Below, piece by piece: positions 1 to 6,041 of a DNA stretch of 9,262 bases. The stretch is from Rhizorhabdus sp. (lineage in GTDB: Bacteria > Pseudomonadota > Alphaproteobacteria > Sphingomonadales > Sphingomonadaceae), in the NCBI GenBank assembly GCA_004297635.1, contig SCUQ01000069.1, positions 1 through 9,262 of the forward strand, read 5' to 3'. The notes beneath the pieces were generated by a model. That model worked only from the letters and a program-made list of their open reading frames with translations. It was not told where the DNA came from and searched no databases. The translations under genes were made by a program, and so were the position numbers. Numbering within the stretch: the first letter of the stretch is position 1; each line of letters begins with the position of its first letter.

Positions 1-984
1 GTACCGTTGAGCGGATCCAACGCCGCAGTCGGCCAGTCGATCGCCAATGCCGCGACGATGGCGCTGATCGATACCGGCAATAAATCGGTGCGGATGACGA
101 CCTATGACACCGCTCCGGGGGCTGCCGCCGCGGCGACGCGGGCGATCGCCGACGGCAACCGGCTGTTCCTTGGGCCGTTGCTGTCCGAGGATGCGGCTGC
201 CGTGGCTGTCGCCGCGCGCAAGGCCGGAATTCCCGTCATTTCCTATTCGAACGATGCGGGCGTTGCCGGCAACGGCGTGTTCGTTATGGGCTTTTCGCCC
301 GCCCAATCGATTGACCGGGTCGTTCATTATGCGAAGGGGAGGGGCGTGAAGCGCTTCGCCGCGCTGGTCCCGTCGGGGGTCTATGGCCGCAATGCGTCGA
401 CGGCGATCATCCGTTCGGTCGAAAACGCCGATGCCAGCCTGGTCGCGATGAAAAGCTATGAGCGCAATGCACGGTCGCTCCAGCGCGCCGTTGCCGATCT
501 CGGCCGTACCCAGGGTTATGAGGGCGTGCTGATCGCCGATAATGCCCGGCTCGCGATCAGCGCCGTGCCGCTGATCCGCAAGATGTCTAGCGAGCAGGCC
601 CGCATATTGGGCACCGAACTATGGGCAGCCGAGCCGGGTGCGCTCACCGCTCCGGCGCTGGCCGGGGCATGGTTCGCCAGTGTATCCGACACGCGCTATC
701 GCCAGTTGGCCACTGCCTATCGGCGGCAGTTCGGCAAGGCGCCGTTCCGGCTTGCGAGCCTCGGTTATGATTCGATGCTGCTCGTCGTGAAGGTCGCGCG
801 CGACTGGAAGGTCGGGGAGCGCTTCCCGGTCGATCAATTGCGCGACGAGGACGGGTTCGTCGGCGTCGACGGTGCGTTCCGTTTCGCCGCTAGCGGCGTG
901 GCGCAGCGCGCGCTGGAAGTGGATGAGGCGAGCCCGGCTGGTGTAAAGAATGTGTCGCCGGCACCGGCGAACTTCAAGGAATGA
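1..984 (+). CDS. Penicillin-binding protein activator-like periplasmic protein, 5'-truncated
   Basis: The reading frame is open from base 1, so the N-terminus, including any signal or lipobox, lies outside the window; 327 residues are visible. The first residues, VPLSGSNAAVGQSIANAA, match the opening of the type I periplasmic-binding fold ('PLSG....G..i..g'). The family is the COG3107/Peripla_BP_6 group annotated as penicillin-binding protein activator (LpoA-like) or ABC substrate-binding protein. Later segments fit the same fold: FLGPLLSEDAAAVA, PVISYSND, and an alternating alpha/beta pattern with RFAALVPSGVYGR and GVLIADNA. Known LpoA-type proteins are outer-membrane lipoproteins that stimulate PBP1A; whether this alphaproteobacterial homologue does so is inferred only. 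Codon use is high-GC like the flanking core genes. The stop is TGA at 982-984, followed by a strong hairpin. Confidence 0.8.
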   Translation, partial: VPLSGSNAAVGQSIANAATMALIDTGNKSVRMTTYDTAPGAAAAATRAIADGNRLFLGPLLSEDAAAVAVAARKAGIPVISYSNDAGVAGNGVFVMGFSPAQSIDRVVHYAKGRGVKRFAALVPSGVYGRNASTAIIRSVENADASLVAMKSYERNARSLQRAVADLGRTQGYEGVLIADNARLAISAVPLIRKMSSEQARILGTELWAAEPGALTAPALAGAWFASVSDTRYRQLATAYRRQFGKAPFRLASLGYDSMLLVVKVARDWKVGERFPVDQLRDEDGFVGVDGAFRFAASGVAQRALEVDEASPAGVKNVSPAPANFKE

Positions 985-1001
985 TAAAACTGACTGCTCG
1001 C

Positions 1002-1031
1002 CCGGGCGCCGCGCGATCGCGCGGCGTCCGG
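1002..1031. terminator. Strong GC-rich hairpin between convergent genes
   Basis: Bases 1007-1026 form a perfect 20-nt palindrome (CGCCGCGCGA and its complement). The pairing extends outward through a G-T wobble to CCGG/CCGG at 1002-1031, giving up to 15 pairs minus the loop. It lies 17 nt after the stop of the PBP-activator gene and 12 nt past the stop of the convergent micro-ORF, so it could end transcripts from both sides. There is no U-tract immediately after it on the plus strand. On the minus strand a TTTT run lies about 12 nt beyond the stem. It is therefore a probable rather than a classical intrinsic terminator. Confidence 0.5.
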
Positions 1032-1043
1032 AGCGTGCAATCG

Positions 1044-1127
1044 TCAGAGCGCGAAGAGGAGGCCGACGGCCAGACTTTGCGCCGCAACAGCGAGGACGAA
1101 CGAGGTCGCACCTTCGAAGTACCGCAT
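1044..1127 (-). CDS. 27-aa predicted single-helix membrane micro-protein
   Basis: A minus-strand frame runs from ATG (1127-1125) to TGA (1046-1044) and encodes 27 residues. It begins MRYFEGATSF and continues with a hydrophobic stretch, VLAVAAQSLAVGLLFAL, to the C-terminus. That makes one potential transmembrane helix behind a short polar head. The start is supported by AGGGG at 1136-1140 with an 8-nt spacer. A strong hairpin lies 12 nt beyond the stop. No family is recognised and the function is unknown. It is too short for usual gene callers. Support comes from the ribosome site, the coherent hydrophobic C-terminal half and the position of the terminator; conservation has not been tested. 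Confidence 0.55.
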   Translation of the reverse strand: MRYFEGATSFVLAVAAQSLAVGLLFAL

Positions 1128-1135
1128 GATTTTAA

Positions 1136-1140
1136 CCCCT
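1136..1140 (-). promoter_or_regulatory. Ribosome-binding site of the micro-ORF
   Basis: On the minus strand the bases read AGGGG, 8 nt before the ATG at 1127. This is the main evidence that the 27-codon frame is translated. The 1128-1287 gap otherwise holds AT-rich sequence and two small hairpins. Confidence 0.45.
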
Positions 1141-1240
1141 GCGAATAATTGTTTAGTTATGCTGCATCGCATCATTGTGCGCTGCAGCGGCCGGCTACGC
1201 CCGCCATCGAGTCGGGTCAATTTCGAACTGGGCAGCTACG

Positions 1241-1284
1241 ATTGCAGAAAATGCAATTATAATGATTGCGATTTAATTAATCGC
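1241..1284 (-). terminator. Paired hairpins after hemW, possible weak terminator
   Basis: Two inverted repeats follow the hemW stop (1288). One is GCGATT/AATCGC at 1268-1284 with a 5-nt loop. The other is ATTGCA/TGCAAT at 1241-1257 with the loop GAAAA. On the minus strand they are separated by AT-rich sequence. Stems are only 6 bp and there is no clean U-run directly after the first, so the terminator role is tentative. Confidence 0.3.
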
Positions 1285-1287
1285 CTG

Positions 1288-2445
1288 TCACGCCGCCACG
1301 ATGTCCGCGAGGATCGCGTCGAGCAGCAGCATTCCGGATTCGGTGACGCGAAGTCGCGCGGCTTCCATCTCGACGAGGCTCTGCCGTTCCAGACGCTCTA
1401 TTGCTTTCCGTGAGACCAGATCGCCGGCATCGATGCCGCTGAGGGTTGCGATCCGATCGAGGTCCACGCCTTCGGCGAGCCGAAGACCCATCAGCAAAGC
1501 CTCCTGCGCCTTATGCGCGGGCACGAGCACGTCTTCCTGTTCGATGCCATGGCCGTTCGCCGCCACGCGCGCGAGCCAGTTCTCCGGTTTGCGGCGGCGC
1601 ACCGTGGCCAGGCCGTTGCGCCGACCATGTGCGCCGGGACCAATCCCAGCATAGGTGCCGTAGCGCCAATAGGTCAGGTTATGGCGGCTTTCCGAGCCGG
1701 CGCGGGCGTGGTTTGATATTTCATAGGCAGGCAGGCCGGCCGCAGCGGTCATCGCGCGCGTCTGTTCGAACAGTTCGGCGGCGCGATCGGGATCGAGCGG
1801 GACCAGTTCGCCGCGGGCGAAACGCGTGGCGAACTGGGTTCCGGGCTCGATAGTGAGTTGGTAGAGCGAAAGATGCTCGGTACCGAAGCCGAGCGCCCGG
1901 CCCAGTTCGGCTTCCCAGGCCTCGGCGCTCTGCTCCGGCCGCGCGTAGATCAGGTCGAAGCTGACCCGGGAAAAGGCCATCTGGGCGGTGTCGAGGGCGG
2001 CCAGGCCTTCCCGGACATCATGGGCCCGGCCCAGCCACTGCAGCATCTTGTCGTCAAGCGCCTGAAGGCCCAGCGACACCCGGTTGACTCCGGCGCGGGC
2101 GATATCGCCGAAACGGGCGGATTCGACCGAGGACGGGTTTGCCTCAAGCGTGATTTCGATGGCGGGATCGACCGCCCAATGGCCTGCCGCCGCGTCGATC
2201 AGCGCGGCGACGGTATCGGGCGGCATCAGCGACGGGGTGCCGCCCCCGAAGAAGACCGACGTCAGCCGGCGGCCCGGCAGTTCGCGCGCCTCATGGGCGA
2301 GATCGTCGAGCAGGGCCGCGCGCCACGCCGCCTGATCGACCTGATCGCGGACATGGCTGTTGAAATCGCAATAGGGGCATTTCGAGACGCAGAACGGCCA
2401 GTGTATGTAGAGCGCCAGCCCGTCGTCGGGTGGTCGCTGCGTCAA
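1288..2445 (-). CDS. hemW: HemW, radical SAM heme chaperone (coproporphyrinogen III oxidase-like)
   Basis: The 385-aa length is usual for HemW. The radical SAM cluster motif CVSKCPYC lies at residues 19-26 (Cys19, Cys23, Cys26) and is followed by DFNSH, which is typical of HemW rather than HemN. The glycine-rich SAM motif GGGTPS is near residue 68, and EITLEANP and [10 protein letters not shown] follow. HNLTYWRYG in the C-terminal half carries the HNxxYW heme-contact motif known for HemW. Family knowledge: HemW binds heme and delivers it to respiratory enzymes, and it is not a true oxygen-independent coproporphyrinogen oxidase. Its ATG overlaps the rdgB stop (ATGA), so it is the last gene of the rph-rdgB-hemW operon and probably translationally coupled. 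The rdgB-hemW pairing is widely conserved. A HemN oxidase role is unlikely. Confidence 0.95.
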   Translation of the reverse strand: MTQRPPDDGLALYIHWPFCVSKCPYCDFNSHVRDQVDQAAWRAALLDDLAHEARELPGRRLTSVFFGGGTPSLMPPDTVAALIDAAAGHWAVDPAIEITLEANPSSVESARFGDIARAGVNRVSLGLQALDDKMLQWLGRAHDVREGLAALDTAQMAFSRVSFDLIYARPEQSAEAWEAELGRALGFGTEHLSLYQLTIEPGTQFATRFARGELVPLDPDRAAELFEQTRAMTAAAGLPAYEISNHARAGSESRHNLTYWRYGTYAGIGPGAHGRRNGLATVRRRKPENWLARVAANGHGIEQEDVLVPAHKAQEALLMGLRLAEGVDLDRIATLSGIDAGDLVSRKAIERLERQSLVEMEAARLRVTESGMLLLDAILADIVAA

Positions 2446-3080
2446 AACACCGCTGCTACCAGCTTGGCGAAGGCATCGGCGCGATGGCTCATCGCGTGCT
2501 TCGCCTCGGGCTCCATCTCGCCGAAGCTGATAGCGTGTCCCAGAGGCTGAAAGATCGGATCATAGCCGAATCCGCGTTCGCCTCGCGGCGGCCATGTGAT
2601 CAGCCCATCGACCCGGCCCTCGAAGCTCTCGACATGGCCGTCGGGCCACGCGATCGACAAAGCGCAGACGAAATGGGCGTCATGACCGGCGTCGTCGCCC
2701 GCTTCGAGCAGGCGGGCATGAACCCGGCGCATCCCCTCGGCGAAATCGCGGCTGCCATCCGCCAACTCTGCCCAGCGCGCCGAGAAGATACCCGGCTCGC
2801 CGCCCAGCGCGTCGATGCACAGGCCGCTATCGTCGGCAAGCGCGGGCAGGCCGGTAAGGTCGGCCGAGAAACGCGCCTTCAGTTCGGCATTGGCGATAAA
2901 GCTGGTGCCCGTCTCTTCCGGCTCGGGCACGCCGAGCGCGCCGGCCGATACCGTCTCGATCCCGAACGGCGCCAGCAGCTCGCCGATCTCGCGCAGCTTG
3001 CCCTTGTTGTGGCTGGCGATGACCAGCTTGCCCGGCCCCAGCTTGCGGTGGGGCAGGCCGTCTGGCCCGGTGCTGCTCAC
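2442..3080 (-). CDS. rdgB: RdgB/HAM1 XTP/dITP pyrophosphatase
   Basis: This 212-aa cytosolic enzyme hydrolyses non-canonical purine triphosphates (dITP, XTP, ITP) to monophosphates and pyrophosphate, keeping deaminated purines out of DNA. Family motifs are present in order: [10 protein letters not shown] at about residues 23-32 (phosphate-binding segment), [22 protein letters not shown] beginning at residue 81 (catalytic Asp and substrate loop), [10 protein letters not shown] near 177-186, and [10 protein letters not shown] near the C-terminus. The first 17 residues before KLVIASHN are a slightly longer head than in E. coli. The start is fixed by the ATGA overlap with the rph stop, and the 3' end overlaps the hemW start in the same way. 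Confidence 0.95.
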   Translation of the reverse strand: MSSTGPDGLPHRKLGPGKLVIASHNKGKLREIGELLAPFGIETVSAGALGVPEPEETGTSFIANAELKARFSADLTGLPALADDSGLCIDALGGEPGIFSARWAELADGSRDFAEGMRRVHARLLEAGDDAGHDAHFVCALSIAWPDGHVESFEGRVDGLITWPPRGERGFGYDPIFQPLGHAISFGEMEPEAKHAMSHRADAFAKLVAAVF

Positions 3081-3793
3081 CGGCCGGTGGCCTCGCGCTG
3101 CGCCGCGAAAATCTCGGTGCAGCCGATGCGGGCGAGACGGAGCAGTCTCAACAGGGCTTCCTCGTCATAGGTCGCGCCCTCGGCGGTTGCCTGAGCCTCG
3201 GCGATGTTGCCATTGTCGAGCAGCACGAAATTGGCGTCGGCGTGGGCGTTCGAATCCTCGATATAATCGAGGTCTAGCACCGGGGTTCCCTCATGAATGC
3301 CGCAGGAGACCGCCGCGACCTGCGCGGTTATGGGGTCTTCGGTCAGCGCGCCCGACGCGATCAGCTTGTCGACCGCGAGGCGGAGCGCGACCCAGCCGCC
3401 CGAGATCGAGGCGGTACGGGTGCCGCCATCGGCCTGGATGACGTCGCAGTCGATCACGATCTGGCGCTCGCCGAGCTTGGCCATGTCGACCACGGCGCGC
3501 AGCGAGCGGCCGATCAGCCGCTGGATTTCCTGGGTCCGGCCGGATTGCTTGCCCTTGGCCGCCTCACGGCTGCCGCGGGTATGGGTGGCGCGGGGCAGCA
3601 TGCCATATTCGGCCGTGATCCAGCCCTGGCCCTTGCCGCGCAGGAAGGGAGGGACCTTCTCCTCGACCGAGGCGGTGACGAGCACTTTGGTATCGCCAAA
3701 GCTGATCAGCACCGATCCTTCGGCGTGGACGGTGAAGCCGGTTTCGATGCTGATCGCCCGCATCTGATCGGGGGTGCGGCCGGATGGGCGCAT
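3077..3793 (-). CDS. rph: RNase PH (tRNA 3'-end phosphorolytic exoribonuclease)
   Basis: The 238-aa protein has the standard RNase PH length. It trims tRNA 3' ends by phosphorolysis, releasing nucleoside diphosphates, and assembles as a hexameric ring. Visible signatures are the N-terminal [23 protein letters not shown], the central [33 protein letters not shown] and [13 protein letters not shown], which holds the conserved phosphate- and metal-site acidic residues. The start is supported by AAGGAA (minus strand, 3799-3804) 5 nt before the ATG. It is the first gene of the rph-rdgB-hemW operon, reading away from hrcA, and its stop overlaps the rdgB start by 4 nt. Confidence 0.96.
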   Translation of the reverse strand: MRPSGRTPDQMRAISIETGFTVHAEGSVLISFGDTKVLVTASVEEKVPPFLRGKGQGWITAEYGMLPRATHTRGSREAAKGKQSGRTQEIQRLIGRSLRAVVDMAKLGERQIVIDCDVIQADGGTRTASISGGWVALRLAVDKLIASGALTEDPITAQVAAVSCGIHEGTPVLDLDYIEDSNAHADANFVLLDNGNIAEAQATAEGATYDEEALLRLLRLARIGCTEIFAAQREATGR

Positions 3794-3850
3794 GGGAATT
3801 CCTTCTGATGGTTTGGGGGCCTCTTAGAGCCTGCCTCAAAATTCTCAATC

Positions 3851-3974
3851 GTCATGCTGAACTTGTTTCGGCATCCCCAAGCCGGGCCGATCCTGCGGCA
3901 TGGATAAGCAGCTGGACGAACCACGCCGTTCTGCGCTCGATGCCCGGCCGATACTGAAACAAGTTCGGCATCAC
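3851..3974. repeat. REP/BIME-like inverted repeat pair between rph and hrcA
   Basis: The arm at 3851-3875 (GTCATGCTGAACTTGTTTCG...) and the arm at 3950-3974 are reverse complements at 21 of 25 positions. Each arm is itself an imperfect hairpin (ATGCTGAAC against GTTTCGGCAT). Just inside the arms, GCCGGGC near 3881 and GCCCGGC near 3941 can extend the pairing. This consensus recurs as an intergenic repeat in sphingomonad genomes (family knowledge), so I read it as a REP-type element of the kind spread by RAYT transposases, not a dedicated operator. It occupies much of the rph-hrcA divergent promoter region. Confidence 0.7.
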
Positions 3975-4025
3975 GGAAGGGGTAAAGCGGTTGAGCGAAG
4001 GCCGCAGCTTCACTATCTCTGTATC

Positions 4026-5069
4026 GTGAACGCAACGCCCATGTCCGAAATGTCGAGCCGCGCCCGCGATGTGTTTCGCGTCGTCGTCGAAAGCTATCTG
4101 GGCAGCGGACAGCCGGTGGGGTCGCGGACCATCTCCAAACTTGCTGGGCTGAATCTGTCACCGGCATCGATCCGCAACGTCATGCAGGATCTCGAGGAGC
4201 TTGGGCTTTTGGCCGCGCCGCACACGTCGGCGGGACGCATGCCCACCCAGAGCGGATTGCGCCTGTTCGTCGACGGAATGATGCAGACCGCCGAGGTTTC
4301 CGCCGAGGAGCGTGCCGCGATCGAGGCGCGGGCGGCGCGCGGCGGTCCGATCGAGGAAGCCCTCACGCAGACAAGCGCGATATTGTCCGGCCTGTCCGCC
4401 TGCGCCGGTATCGTGCTCGTGCCGCCCCATGAAATGGTGCTGCGCCAGTTCAGCTTCGTGCCGCTGTCGCGCAGCCAGGCCGTGGCGGTGCTGGTGGGCC
4501 AGGACGGGAGCGTCGAGAATCGCGTCGTCGATATTCCGGCCGACGTACCGCCCTCCGCGCTGGTCGAAGCAGGCAATTTCATTTCCGACCGCCTCGCCGG
4601 GCTGACGCTCAGTGAGGCACGGGCGCGAATCGAGGCGGAACTGGGCAAGGGCAGGGCGGCGCTCGATGCGGCTGCCGCCACGCTGGTCGAGCAGGGCCTC
4701 GCGCTATGGTCGCAGGATGGCAGCGCCCGGCCGGTGTTGATCGTGCGCGGGCAGGCGAACCTGATCGATCCCACTGCCGCCGCCGATCTCGAACGGGTCC
4801 GCCAGCTGCTGGACGAGATCGAGGGCAAGGAGGAGATCGCCCGTCTGCTTGACAGCGCACGGGGCGGCCAGGGCATCAAGATCTTCATCGGATCGGAGAA
4901 CAAGCTGTTCTCGCTGTCCGGCTCTTCGGTGATCGCCGCACCTTATCGTGGCGGCGACGGCAGGGTGGTCGGTGTTGTCGGCGTGATCGGGCCGACCAGG
5001 CTGAACTATGCGCGGATCGTGCCGATGGTCGATTTCACCGCGCAGGCGCTGACCCGGATGATGACCTGA
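4026..5069 (+). CDS. hrcA: HrcA heat-inducible transcription repressor
   Basis: HrcA represses groESL/dnaK-type chaperone operons by binding CIRCE operators and uses GroEL as its folding sensor. The N-terminal winged-helix region shows RARDVFRVVVESYLGSGQPV, GSRTISKL, LSPASIRNVMQDLEELGLL and HTSAGRMPT, all highly characteristic. A GAF-like dimerisation part follows, with the C-terminal GVVGVIGPTRLNYARIVPMV being the family signature. The frame is open from ATG 3900, but residues before about 4026 derive from the REP-like repeat and look non-coding. GTG 4026 (347 aa) matches usual family length; ATG 4041 (342 aa) is the alternative. Neither has a clear Shine-Dalgarno site. grpE, a common downstream partner, does not follow; an AT-rich accessory segment does. 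No CIRCE site was seen here. Confidence 0.94.
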   Translation: MNATPMSEMSSRARDVFRVVVESYLGSGQPVGSRTISKLAGLNLSPASIRNVMQDLEELGLLAAPHTSAGRMPTQSGLRLFVDGMMQTAEVSAEERAAIEARAARGGPIEEALTQTSAILSGLSACAGIVLVPPHEMVLRQFSFVPLSRSQAVAVLVGQDGSVENRVVDIPADVPPSALVEAGNFISDRLAGLTLSEARARIEAELGKGRAALDAAAATLVEQGLALWSQDGSARPVLIVRGQANLIDPTAAADLERVRQLLDEIEGKEEIARLLDSARGGQGIKIFIGSENKLFSLSGSSVIAAPYRGGDGRVVGVVGVIGPTRLNYARIVPMVDFTAQALTRMMT

Positions 5070-5150
5070 CCCGCCGCTTGCGCCGTCTCGTCGAAGATAT
5101 CGTGGATTTAGAATATAGAAAGTGATTTCAAGGATTTGTTATCGTATTCT

Positions 5151-5178
5151 TTGGTCCATGGTGAAGTATAGATATAAT
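5151..5178 (+). promoter_or_regulatory. Putative sigma70-type promoter in the AT-rich leader
   Basis: TTGGTC (5151-5156) is followed after 16 nt by a perfect TATAAT (5173-5178). It points toward the IrrE-like/cyclase operon but lies about 430 nt before its likely start, implying a long leader. The -10 overlaps a 13-nt palindrome, which would suit repression. AT-rich DNA gives chance TATAAT matches, so confidence is moderate. Confidence 0.35.
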
Positions 5179-5187
5179 ACAGTATTA
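5175..5187. repeat. 13-nt palindrome overlapping the -10 box
   Basis: TAATAC-A-GTATTA is a perfect inverted repeat around a single central base. It overlaps the TATAAT of the putative promoter, the position expected for an operator. No binding protein can be assigned from sequence alone. Confidence 0.4.
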
Positions 5188-5244
5188 GAATTCCCGGTCG
5201 GTGGATCGGTCAAAATATACAAATAAATCCGGGTGTATCGGTTA

Positions 5245-5261
5245 ATAAATTCATAATTTAT
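5245..5261. repeat. 17-nt AT-rich palindrome
   Basis: ATAAATT-CAT-AATTTAT is a perfect 7-bp inverted repeat with a 3-nt centre, located downstream of the putative promoter. It could be an operator or just low-complexity AT sequence. Confidence 0.35.
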
Positions 5262-5481
5262 AGTAATGTTAATCGTTGTTTGGTCATGTCGTGAAATGGC
5301 GTTGTACCGCAGCGAGGTCTGAACTAAACTCGGCGTAGTGCGTTGCGGGTCGGGTGTTCGCTTGGGTCTTCCGAGGAGAATATCGGTGCGTCGTGCGGCT
5401 GGGTCTTTTCCTCCATACCGGATCATTCTGCCGTATCGGATAGCCCTGCCAGGCTCATTTTCTTCTTCCCGTGATCCATCC

Positions 5482-5492
5482 GCTACTGTAGC
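5482..5492. repeat. 11-nt palindrome GCTAC-T-GTAGC
   Basis: This is a perfect 5-bp inverted repeat with a one-base centre, about 115 nt before the GTG start of the IrrE-like gene. It is a short site of operator size, and its function is unknown. Confidence 0.25.
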
Positions 5493-5591
5493 AAAATCCG
5501 CTTGTTTGCCGGGGCATCGGGGGGAAGAGCATTGGCACGGGGTTCCATGGCGCTTGCCTTTTCCGGTCGTGAATATCCTTCGGTTACGGTC

Positions 5592-5597
5592 AAGGAG
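5592..5597 (+). promoter_or_regulatory. Ribosome-binding site deciding the IrrE-like gene start
   Basis: AAGGAG is a full Shine-Dalgarno core with a 9-nt spacer to GTG 5607. The in-frame alternatives TTG 5502, TTG 5532 and ATG 5547 have none at a good distance, and the translated sequence before 5607 lacks domain character. Confidence 0.65.
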
Positions 5598-5606
5598 CGT
5601 CACAAA

Positions 5607-6026
5607 GTGAGCGCTCTGCAGACTGCCGATACGCTCATCGCCAAGGCTGGCATAGACACGGGCCAGGATGTGCTCTCATTGGCTGCGCAGTTTGATATAT
5701 CCATCGTCCGTTCCTTCGCTCCGGACCAGGCCGGCTACGCTCCATCGCAGGATGTTCTTGTCATCTCGCCAGATGTGTTGGGAAACGATATGCGGCGGGA
5801 GGTCGCGGCCCGAATCGCCGAGAAAATCCTAGCAGGGGCACGATGGAACGCGCCGAGCGAACCGGTGATCGCTGCCATGAAAGCGCGTCTGCTAGTCCCG
5901 CGGGAGGCATTCGAGCGCGCCTGTAATATTATGGGCGGCGATCTCGACGAACTGGCCGAGATGTTCGGTGTGCATCCGCAGGACGTTCAAGCTCTGACGA
6001 GCGATCAGATCGTTTTGAATCCCTGA
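5607..6026 (+). CDS. ImmA/IrrE-like protein lacking the HEXXH metal site
   Basis: Starting at GTG 5607 gives 139 aa. The layout follows ImmA/IrrE family metallopeptidases. The N-terminus (ADTLIAKAGIDTGQDVLSLA) is an alpha-helical head, a beta segment with ISIV and VLVIS follows, and a helix begins RREVAARIAEKIL. The C-terminal LLVPREAFERA...LDELAEMFGVHPQDVQAL is the family's 'LLMPre.f....LA..F.Vs...v' segment. At the place where the family has xAHExxHxL, this protein has AARIAEKIL, so the His, Glu and His zinc ligands are all missing. It is probably not a protease but a binding, sensing or toxin-regulating relative. No transmembrane helix, TIR or cyclic-nucleotide-binding domain is visible. 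It is the first gene of a two-gene operon, 15 nt before the cyclase-like gene. Family assignment is by pattern only. Confidence 0.65.
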   Translation: MSALQTADTLIAKAGIDTGQDVLSLAAQFDISIVRSFAPDQAGYAPSQDVLVISPDVLGNDMRREVAARIAEKILAGARWNAPSEPVIAAMKARLLVPREAFERACNIMGGDLDELAEMFGVHPQDVQALTSDQIVLNP

Positions 6027-6041
6027 ACATCGATTCTTCCA

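Larger units (their letters stand above)
5070..5606. other. AT-rich 537-bp leader of the cyclase operon, no gene found
   Basis: Composition switches sharply to AT-rich at about 5095-5290, unlike the core genes on either side, then rises again toward 5300-5600. It holds several palindromes and one good sigma70-like promoter, listed separately. An imperfect 18-bp tandem repeat (12 of 18 matching) lies at 5413-5448 with the common core TAyCGGAT. Open frames here lack ribosome sites and recognisable protein character; the first micro-frames are a 22-codon ATG frame at 5159 and an 18-codon ATG frame near 5266. I call no gene. The region is most simply the regulatory leader and imported edge of the defence-like operon. 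Confidence 0.5.

Noticed and set aside
1128..1413. 95-aa plus-strand frame across the hemW 3' end
   Set aside because: It overlaps the secure hemW gene antisense and has no ribosome site or domain character.
3900..4025. ATG 3900 as the hrcA start
   Set aside because: The extra residues are translated from the REP-like repeat, and HrcA proteins normally begin shortly before the RARDVF helix.
5502..5606. TTG 5502 or ATG 5547 as start of the IrrE-like gene
   Set aside because: The added N-terminal residues do not resemble the domain, and the AAGGAG at 5592-5597 points to GTG 5607.
5139..5610. Long open frames in the leader on both strands (154 aa on minus, 90 aa on plus)
   Set aside because: No ribosome site, no recognisable protein character, and the sequence is dominated by AT palindromes; they look like chance frames.
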